Positions 16,374-24,400 of a DNA stretch of 58,317 nucleotides are shown in pieces. Numbering within the stretch: position 1 is the first letter of the stretch; each line of letters starts with the position of its first letter. The notes under the pieces were generated by a model, which saw nothing but the letters and a program-made list of their open reading frames with translations, had not been told where the DNA came from and searched no databases. The position numbers were made by a program, and so were the translations under genes. The DNA is taken from contig NZ_LT797699.1 in NCBI RefSeq assembly GCF_900009135.1, positions 142,163-200,479 of the forward strand. Reading direction: 5' to 3'. Source of the stretch: Planktothrix sp. PCC 11201. Lineage in GTDB: Bacteria; Cyanobacteriota; Cyanobacteriia; Cyanobacteriales; Microcoleaceae.

Positions 16374-18353
16374 ATGACCGTACTCGAACAGGGAACCATT
16401 ACCATCCATACTGAGAATATCTTCCCGATTATCAAAAAATCCCTCTACACCGACCACGAAGTCTTCCTGCGGGAACTCGTTTCCAACGCCGTTGACGCCA
16501 TCGCTAAACTGAATATGGTGTCTCGGTCTGGGGAATACTCCGGGGATGCGGGAGAACCCGAAATCACCATCACCCTCGATAAAGAGAACAAAACCCTTGC
16601 CATTACCGATAATGGTATCGGTATGACCGCCGAGGAAGTCAAAAAATATATTAACCAAGTCGCCTTTTCCAGCGCCGAAGAATTTATCGAAAAATATCAG
16701 GCCAACTCTGACCAATCCATCATTGGCCATTTTGGTTTAGGGTTTTACTCCTCCTTCATGGTCGCCCGTCAAGTCGAAATCGATACCCTCTCCTATCAAG
16801 AGGGCTCCCAAGCGGTTCACTGGACGTGCGATGGTTCTCCGGTCTTTAAACTGGAAGACTCTGGCCGCATCCAACGGGGAACTACTATCACCCTGACTTT
16901 GATGGATGAGGAAATCGAATATACCGAACCCTCCCGCATCCGTCAACTAATTAAAACCTATTGTGATTTTATGCCCGTCCCGATTAAATTGGACGGCGAA
17001 ATCATTAACCGCCAAAAAGCACCCTGGCGGGAATCTCCTAATAACTTAACCGACGAAGATTATTTAGAACTCTATCGCTATCTCTATCCCTTCCAAGAAG
17101 AACCCCTGCTTTGGGTACATCTAAATACTGACTATCCTTTTATTGTGAATGGGATTCTTTATTTCCCCAAACTCAAGCCCGATGTGGATGTCACCCAGGG
17201 CAATATTAAACTATTCTGTAATCAGGTCTTTGTCAGTGACCACTGCGAAGATATTATTCCTAAATTCCTGATGCCTTTACGGGGGGTGATTGATAGTACG
17301 GATATTCCGTTAAATATTTCCCGCAGCGCCCTACAAAGTAATCGCACCGTCCGTAAAATTGCCGATTATGTGGCGAAAAAAGTCGCCGACCGTCTGAAAG
17401 AATTATATCGGGATAACCGCAAAGAATATATCCGTTGTTGGCAAGATATTGGTACTTTTGTTAAGTTTGGTTCCCTCAACGATGATAAGTTTAAAAAACA
17501 AGTTGAGGATATTCTGATTTGTCGTACCACCTATACCCCAGAATCTGTTAATAACGAGGAAAAAGCCGTTGATGTGCAGGTGCAAACCGAAGCCGGAGAT
17601 GTGTGGCAGGATGTCGCCGCCCAAACCCCTGAAAATACCGATGAAAAAGGTCGTTACTATACAACCTTAAGCGAATATCTCGAACGCAATAAAGAGCGCC
17701 ATGAGAATCGGGTATTTTATTGTACCGATGAAAGTAGCCAAGCCACTTATATTCAGTTACATACCAGTCAAGGATTAGAAGTTTTATTCTTCGATTCCTT
17801 TATTGATAGTCATTTTATTAGTTTCCTAGAACGGGAACACACGGATGTTAAGTTTTCCAGGGTGGATGCGGAACTAGATGACAATTTAATTGCTAAGGAT
17901 AATAGTCCTGAAATTGTTGATCCGAAAACCAATAAAACCCGCAGTGAAATCATTAAAGACCTGTTTACCGCAGCCTTGAACAAGCCTAAATTAACGATTC
18001 GGACTGAATCATTAAAATCCGAAAATACCCCGCCTGCGATGGTTTTATTACCGGAATTTATGCGACGGTTGCAGGATATGACCGCTCTGATGCAGCAACA
18101 AAAAGTTGAATTTCCTGAAGAACATATTCTGTTAATTAATACCGCCCATCCGTTGATTCAGAATTTAGTCAATTTGAGTCAAGGGGCGATTATTCAAGAG
18201 GGTGGCGAGTCACCTTCGACGGAGTTAGCAAATATGATTTGTCATCATGTCTATGATTTAGCCTTAATTGCTCAAAAAGGCTTTGATGCGGAGGGAATGA
18301 AAGACTTTGTAGAACGTTCTAATCAGGTGTTAACGCGGTTAACAACTAATTAA
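16374..18353 (+). CDS. htpG: Molecular chaperone HtpG (Hsp90)
   Basis: The 659-residue protein is bacterial Hsp90, an ATP-dependent dimeric chaperone of the cytosol. The GHKL ATP site is clear: RELVSNAVDAIAKL (about residues 33-46), DNGIGMTAEEV near residue 82 and GHFGLGFYSSFMV near residue 121. The middle domain has the catalytic Arg region NISRSALQSN near residue 313, and the C-terminal dimerisation domain is complete. In cyanobacteria HtpG supports heat tolerance and phycobilisome assembly. It lies just upstream of rpmB, with repeats and a group II intron inserted between them. Confidence 0.96.
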   Translation: MTVLEQGTITIHTENIFPIIKKSLYTDHEVFLRELVSNAVDAIAKLNMVSRSGEYSGDAGEPEITITLDKENKTLAITDNGIGMTAEEVKKYINQVAFSSAEEFIEKYQANSDQSIIGHFGLGFYSSFMVARQVEIDTLSYQEGSQAVHWTCDGSPVFKLEDSGRIQRGTTITLTLMDEEIEYTEPSRIRQLIKTYCDFMPVPIKLDGEIINRQKAPWRESPNNLTDEDYLELYRYLYPFQEEPLLWVHLNTDYPFIVNGILYFPKLKPDVDVTQGNIKLFCNQVFVSDHCEDIIPKFLMPLRGVIDSTDIPLNISRSALQSNRTVRKIADYVAKKVADRLKELYRDNRKEYIRCWQDIGTFVKFGSLNDDKFKKQVEDILICRTTYTPESVNNEEKAVDVQVQTEAGDVWQDVAAQTPENTDEKGRYYTTLSEYLERNKERHENRVFYCTDESSQATYIQLHTSQGLEVLFFDSFIDSHFISFLEREHTDVKFSRVDAELDDNLIAKDNSPEIVDPKTNKTRSEIIKDLFTAALNKPKLTIRTESLKSENTPPAMVLLPEFMRRLQDMTALMQQQKVEFPEEHILLINTAHPLIQNLVNLSQGAIIQEGGESPSTELANMICHHVYDLALIAQKGFDAEGMKDFVERSNQVLTRLTTN

Positions 18354-18388
18354 GATGACAGTAAAAAACCCCTGATGACATCTTCAGA

Positions 18389-18540
18389 TAGATCCCCCTA
18401 AATCCCCCTTGAAAAAGGGGACTTTGAGATGACAGATCCCCCTAAATCCCCCTTGAAAAAGGGGACTTTGAAACGATAGATCCCCCTTGTAGGGACTTTG
18501 AAATCCAGTTCGTTTCTCAAGGGGGGTTAGGGGAGATCTA
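18389..18540. repeat. CCCCCTAAATCCCCC dispersed repeats
   Basis: Two nearly identical units of about 45 bp (GATCCCCCTAAATCCCCCTT, then GAAAAAGGGGACTTTGA) are followed by a diverged third and an inverted piece ending GGGGGGTTAGGGGAGATC. Opposed C-rich and G-rich runs can form long hairpins. The same family fills 30222-30434. Confidence 0.8.
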
Positions 18541-19249
18541 AAACTCAAGTTAAAATCAAAGGACTTTCAAAGCGATGGGATTGTTAGAACCAAAATTCTG
18601 TATAATGGAGGTTTGGGTGCGAGACGTTCCTGCCAAAGTCTAGGAATAAAACCCGAAAACGTAAGCAGGGAGATAGGTTCAGACAATTGGTCAATGGAGT
18701 TAAAATCCACCAATAAATCCAATCAAAACCTGTCTTAACTTTAAATATGTGACCTTAAAGGAAGGTCAATCTTGGAATCAATGGTACGGATATCCGAAAT
18801 TAAAAAAAATACGGTAGCCAAACCAAAAAGATTCGGCAATTCCCACAACGCCAGACTGATTATCAAAACGTTGAAGCTGGGAATAACGGGAAATCGGGTG
18901 TAAGTCAAATGCCTAGGTAGTTCTCTAGCCAATTGCCCAAGTTTAACGCGAGTAAACATCCGTCTGAACTGTCGTAAACATTATGTAGTGAAATTGACTT
19001 GATACACTGCGTTCAAAAGAACAAGGGGAAAAGATAGAGGTCTCCAAACACCTTTATAAAAGGTAAGGTTTTTTATACAACACTTACTGAGATTCCCAAA
19101 AGTACCCCGGCAGATAGGATGAAACTAAAGGCAATAATCCCATATTTAAGGAACGTGTGCGATTCGTTTAACCTAAAATAAGCTGAAAGGCTTATGGGAC
19201 GGTTAGCCTAACTGCTTAAACAGTTAGTGACAACTGATTACATTTATGG

Positions 19250-20605
19250 GTGAACTGCCGTGCAGTAAGTCCCATCCCTCAAGTGCTGACTAGATTCGAG
19301 GGTGAAAGCTACGGGTTCAGACCTGGACGTTCAGCCCACGACGCAATGTCAAGAATCTTCCAAAGCATCAATCAAGGTGAATACTACATCCTAGATGCTG
19401 ATATCTCAAAGTGCTTTGACCAGATTAACCATAAACACCTACTGTCCAAAATTGATTGTCCATCAACAATAAAAGCCCAAATCAGACAATGGTTAAAAGC
19501 TGGAGTTATGGACAACGGCATATTTAACGCAACAGAGGCAGGCACTCCGCAAGGAGGTGTCATTAGTCCTTTACTTGCAAACATCGCACTAGATGGAATG
19601 ATTAATTTAGTTAAAAATTTCTTTCCAAAGAAACCAAATAGCAAAAATTACGCTACCACCATCAGATATGCCGATGATTTCGTGGTAATCAGTCCACAAT
19701 TAAAAATCATTCAACAGTGCCAAGCCTCCATCGAAAAATGGTTAAAACCTATAGGGTTAGAACTGAAACCAGCCAAAACCCGTATATGCCACACACTGAG
19801 AGAAATCGAAGTAAACGGCAAAAAGGTAGCACCAGGATTCGACTTTCTAGGTTGGAATTTTCGCCAATATCCAGTTGGTAAACATCATGCCAGTAAAACT
19901 GGTGGTAAAAATCCTAAATTATTAGGACTCAAAACCCTAATTAAACCTAGTAATAAGGCAATCAACGCTCACGCGAATAAGGTAAAGGAAGTGATAAAAA
20001 ACCACAAATCCTCACCCCAACACGCATTAATCAAAAACCTAAATCCGGTCATAAGAGGATGGTGCAATTATCATTCCAAAGTCGTTTCTAAAGAAACGTT
20101 CTCCTCCTTAGACCACATGACATGGCAAAGATTAAGAGCATGGACAGTCAGAAGATGCGGTAAAGCAAGTTATGGAAAACTGAAAAATTATTTCAGGAAA
20201 AACGGGAATAGTTCGTGGAACTTTGAAACCAAAGAGGGTTATAAACTATTAGCCCATCAAGATACATCTATCACCCGTCATGTAACTATAAGACCTGAAG
20301 CATCACCCTATGACGGAAACTGGACATATTGGAGTACAAGAAAAGGTACATCCTTCGATGTACCCAACAAAGTAGCGTTTCTGCTTAAAAAACAGAAAGG
20401 CAAGTGTACCTTCTGTGGACAATATTTCACCTCAGAAGACATTGCAGAAATCGACCATATCATTCCTACGTCTTTAGGCGGAAAAAATGACTATAAGAAC
20501 CTGCAATTACTACACCGCCATTGTCACGATACTAAAACGGCAACTGATGGGTCTTACAACTCAAAAGAAACCGGATGTTCTGATGATAACAGTCAACTAG
20601 ACTAG
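19250..20605 (+). CDS. ltrA: Group II intron reverse transcriptase/maturase, N-terminally truncated, with HNH domain
   Basis: The protein of about 451 residues begins directly at the RT2/RT3 region (GESYGFRPGRSAHDAM). It keeps GTPQGGVISPLLANI and the catalytic YADDFVVI, the maturase X region (IKNLNPVIRGWCNYH) and a C-terminal HNH endonuclease (CTFCGQ, EIDHIIPTSLGGKND, LLHRHCHDTK). The usual N-terminal RT0, RT1 and early RT2 blocks, roughly 100-150 residues, are missing. The only start in frame is a GTG at 19250, and upstream sequence is ribozyme. The truncation probably destroys or weakens activity; splicing may depend on a maturase from another intron copy. Confidence 0.8.
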   Translation: MNCRAVSPIPQVLTRFEGESYGFRPGRSAHDAMSRIFQSINQGEYYILDADISKCFDQINHKHLLSKIDCPSTIKAQIRQWLKAGVMDNGIFNATEAGTPQGGVISPLLANIALDGMINLVKNFFPKKPNSKNYATTIRYADDFVVISPQLKIIQQCQASIEKWLKPIGLELKPAKTRICHTLREIEVNGKKVAPGFDFLGWNFRQYPVGKHHASKTGGKNPKLLGLKTLIKPSNKAINAHANKVKEVIKNHKSSPQHALIKNLNPVIRGWCNYHSKVVSKETFSSLDHMTWQRLRAWTVRRCGKASYGKLKNYFRKNGNSSWNFETKEGYKLLAHQDTSITRHVTIRPEASPYDGNWTYWSTRKGTSFDVPNKVAFLLKKQKGKCTFCGQYFTSEDIAEIDHIIPTSLGGKNDYKNLQLLHRHCHDTKTATDGSYNSKETGCSDDNSQLD

Positions 20606-20641
20606 GAGCCGTGTGCGATGAAAGTCGCAAGCACGGTTTTG
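20606..20641 (+). ncRNA. Group II intron domain V
   Basis: GAGCCGTGTGCGATGAAAGT followed by CGCAAGCACGGTTTT folds into the short conserved hairpin with the catalytic AGC-type triad and a GAAA tetraloop. It begins one base after the reverse transcriptase stop codon. Confidence 0.88.
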
Positions 20642-20714
20642 AATGGGAGTCGGGGGTTGCAAAGCCCCCCTCGACCCCTAATACTTTTAAAACAAGAGTA
20701 AGCTGGAGTTAACC

Positions 20715-20951
20715 ATGTCTCGGATTTGTCAGTTAACGGGAAAGAGAGCCAATAACGGTATGGCTGTGTCCCACTCCCACCGTCGCACCCACAAATTGCA
20801 GGAAGCGAATTTACAGTGGAAACGGATTTGGTGGCCCCAAGGCAATCGTTTTGTCAGATTGAAACTTTCTACAAAAGCCATTAAAACCATTGAACTCAAA
20901 GGGTTACAAGCCATGGCAAAAAAAGCCGGGCTTGATTTGAACAAATTTTAA
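20715..20951 (+). CDS. rpmB: 50S ribosomal protein L28
   Basis: The 78-residue protein has the L28 start [20 protein letters not shown] and the ending [18 protein letters not shown], as in cyanobacterial bL28. It is a component of the large ribosomal subunit. A GGAG sits six bases before the ATG. The group II intron ends about 32 bp upstream, so normal expression may depend on splicing, on readthrough, or on a promoter within the intron 3' region. A strong intrinsic terminator follows at 20982. Confidence 0.96.
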   Translation: MSRICQLTGKRANNGMAVSHSHRRTHKLQEANLQWKRIWWPQGNRFVRLKLSTKAIKTIELKGLQAMAKKAGLDLNKF

Positions 20952-20981
20952 ATGTGGCCGAACAACAGCCAAGATTTCCCC

Positions 20982-21014
20982 AGCCCCCCTAGACAACAGG
21001 GGGGCTATTTTTTG
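20982..21014 (+). terminator. Intrinsic terminator of rpmB
   Basis: AGCCCCCCT, a 7-nt loop (AGACAAC), then AGGGGGGCT and ATTTTTT form a perfect 9-bp GC-rich stem with a T-tract, about 30 bases after the rpmB stop. Confidence 0.92.
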
Positions 21015-21455
21015 GGGTCTATCTGAATTTTAGTTTTCGCGATCGCTTTTCAAAAAAAACTGGGCATTCTAATAGAGTAGAGGAGAATCCCTAAATTGTA
21101 TCCCTGACAGTCGAAAGTGTGATAGCAAGCACAACAAATCAAGAATTATTGACTGTTTTGATTTGGGCTAGAGGTTTTATTTTATCATAGGGTTAGCATC
21201 TAAGAAGTCTGCAATCCCATGGAGTTGAAGCGCGACTGAACCCGGAAAGATCCGTATTTTTACTGGAGCTATTCTGGGGGAAGAAATGCTAAAACTAAGG
21301 GTAGGGAGTTTTCCCCATATTAATACAATTTAATCCGTTCACGGTTTTACTTAATTTTGGCTTCAGGCATTATTCCCCAATACTTCCTAGTAAACGTGAA
21401 ATTTTAAACTGATTAGCCATCACAACCATTCCAATAAAAGGTTAGGTAGGCATCT
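21015..21455 (+). other. Long hpsA leader / intergenic region
   Basis: No reading frame or known RNA is recognisable in these 441 bases, which include one HIP1 octamer. The spacing suggests a long 5' leader or a distal, possibly alternative-sigma, promoter for hpsA. I looked for the c-di-GMP-I aptamer consensus and did not see it. Confidence 0.4.
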
Positions 21456-24400
21456 ATGTCACAACATCACAAAAACAAGTTCTCTAACCCCATTCTGTCT
21501 TTGTTCCGTTCGATTCGGATTGCTGTTCAACGGATGACACGGCAGACACTGCGATCACTGCTTAGAGTTTGGGTCAAAATAAACCGTCAGGGTCATTATA
21601 GTCGGGCGGGTTTTGTGTTGCCTACTGTGACCATGGTGCTGTTAGTGGTGGTGCTATTGACCATAACGATTATGCTGCGATCGATGGATCGGGCAAAAAT
21701 GGCTCAATATCGGCGGGTAGATGAACAGGTTTTACAAGCCGCAACCCCGGCATTAGATCGGGCAAAAGCAAAAATTCAACGTTTATCTTCAGCTAAAGAT
21801 CCAACACTGCCCCGTGCTACCCCATCAGACAGTGAACTATATCGAGCTTTAACAGGAAGTATTTATAGGTTAAAAGATGAAACACAACTTCAAGTTAGAT
21901 ATGCCACAGATGGTAATATTAACCTGAATGAAGATAGTGCTACTCCACCCATACCGTTAGAAGACCGGACAACAATCTCAACAGCCTGGAAGTTTCCAGT
22001 TGATACGGATAATAACGGTAAATTTGATACTTGGACAATTTACGGAGTTTACTTCCGTAACCCTATTGAGAAAAACGGCATTGTTCCTGCTAGAAACCCT
22101 TTAGATGCTCGGACTCCACCCTACACGGCGGTATCTGATATCAAATCAGGTTGTAATGTGGAAGGAACCAGTTCCAGTTTAGTGGGAGGGGGGTGGTATC
22201 CCGTTGGCAGTAAATTGAAAAAAGCAATTTTTACCTATGTTGTGAATGTTCCGATCGCAGAAGATCCAACAAACGATGCAATTACTAAATGGAATGCTGC
22301 GAAATACGGCGGTATTACAGCCGAAGCTAAAGCAACTAGTGCGGTTTCTGCCCTGGAATATCAACAAGATGTCAGCCGACTTCCCCTAGTTAATAATGCG
22401 GTGGTCTATCGAGATGATTTAGAAATGGCACCTGGGGGGGGATTAAAATTTCAATTAAATGGGCGAATTCTGACCAACAGTAGCCTGTTGGTAACTCAGT
22501 TTACCGGACTCAGATTTTATCAAGTTAGTAGCCCGGGTTCTTGTTTCTTTGAAGATCCAGAAAATAGCAAGATTATTGTTGGCGGAGAAGTGGTCAGAGG
22601 GTTTTCAGGAGGTACTACTGGTAACTTGGATGTCGATGTTGATTTATTCCAAGGAGATTTTTTAACTCCTACCGGAGCTAAAATCTCAACAGCTAATCAA
22701 ACCGTTACGGACGCAGCCCTAGACACCCTATCTAATAGCAGTGCCTACGAGACCCGTCTAAATTATTTAGTCAGTAAGGCTCCTGCTAGTTTACTAAATC
22801 AGATCACAGACCCCATTAAACGCAGTAAAGCTCTCAGAACCTATTTTGAAGACCGCACCAGAAAAGTTCCCTATAAAGAAGTTGATGTCAATGGGACAGA
22901 TACTATGCAAGATCCTCTAGTCAGTGGCACAGTTGTTAGACCTGCTGATGGTTGGATCTACCCAACTAAGCCCAATGACGGGGGAAAAATTAGCTTAGAA
23001 AATCAACGACTGAATTTATTAACCGCCAAAGGAACCTCTACGGCTGCTTATCGCATGGAAGCAAGCGAGCCCTCTGATGATGAAAAAGAAAGCAAGTTAG
23101 GTGATCGAATTCTAGCGGGGAATGGTTTACCCCTGAAATGGTATATCAACAATAAAGAGGTGAGCGGTTCAGAGCCCCAATATCTCACCAATGCTGGTAC
23201 AGCGATCAACTGGACAGTTGGTGCTGGCGGAAGCGGGACTTCCTCACAACAAAGAACCCGTCAAACCCGCATTCAAGAACTCCCCGATGTGGGTTCAACC
23301 GATCGAGATGGGTTCTGGGAAATTGTCGCGGGAACAACCCCAAAAAACCCCGATGAGCCCTATGGGGGCCTGCGGGTGGTCACAGGGGCAGGAATTTATA
23401 GCCGGAATAACTCCTTCTTACCTCCTCCTGAACTTGATGTTGATTCAGCCGGAAAAGTGATTGCGGGAGTCTATGACACCTCGACATCCGTCAAAAATCC
23501 CATCGTCTGGCCAGATACGATGCCGATGTCTGTTCCCGACAAAGCCAAAATTTTCGATAATAGTGACCTCTATGATACCGATGGCCTCACTCCTTTAACA
23601 ACCTTGATTGGAACCGCAAAAGAAGCAGGTGATGGAGGACGTTGGAAACCCCAAGATAGTGCATCTCCAACGAAAGGAGATTTACAAATGCGGGCAACGG
23701 TGGTGTATCACTATGCTCAAAGTAGTTTTTCTAAAGAACTCAGTGAAGAAGCTAATCTAAAAGGAGTTTGGACTAATGTTAAACAAACTCCCATCGCCTG
23801 TGTCAGTAACTATTATGATCCTTCAACGGCTTTAACTGCCAAGAATATGCCGACTCTGAGAGTCGATAAATTGAACGCCACCGGAAAGATTGACACAGAT
23901 CCCGCAGGACAAGTCATCACCCTACCCTGGAATACCGCAACCGGTGGTAAGTCCAATAATGGGATCGTCTATGGCCCACCTCCGGCAGAAAGCTCTTACA
24001 CCACGGCTTTGAAGAATCAAGCCGCCCTGGTTTTCCCCGATGGTAGACAGGTTAACCCCACATTAGCTTCGGCATTAGCCGCCAACCCTCGGAAGTTATC
24101 AGAACAATCGGCCATCGACGCGGCTCTGTGTGCCTATGGCATTCTCGATGGAACCCTAAAACCCTTAGCCTCTCCTCCAATTCCCCATGGGGCGATTCGA
24201 GAAACAGCCTTCTTAGATGCCCGACAAATCAAAGCCATTGAGCAGGATAAGACGACAGCTAATGCTGTTGATGAAACCTTTACCCTTAATAAAGAAGGAG
24301 GAATAAAAGGCACTTTAAGCGGAAGTGCCTACGACTTACCCTTAGAAAATCGTCAACCCCTGGAAATCCGAGCCACAATTCTGGATCTGTATCAACTGCG

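Larger units (their letters stand above)
18617..20682 (+). mobile_element. Group II intron between htpG and rpmB
   Basis: The 5' end GTGCGAGACG fits the GUGYG consensus. Domain V is clear at 20606-20641 (GAGCCGTGTGCGATGAAAGT, then the pairing CGCAAGCACGG). Domain VI follows with a G-run/C-run stem and a candidate branch-point A at 20674, eight bases before the proposed 3' end CCCTAAT at 20682. About 630 nt of structured RNA (domains I-III) precede the reading frame. Exact boundaries are inferred. Spliced exons would join GGAGGTTTGG to ACTTTTAAAACAAGAG, upstream of the rpmB start codon. The intron sits in the rpmB 5' region, not in a coding sequence. Confidence 0.85.

Noticed and set aside
18581-18606. 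Confident rpmB promoter (TTGTTA and TATAAT)
   Set aside because: The spacer is only 14 bp and the group II intron begins about 10 bp after the -10, which makes the role doubtful.
21015-21455. c-di-GMP riboswitch before hpsA
   Set aside because: The consensus core for the class I aptamer could not be found by eye.
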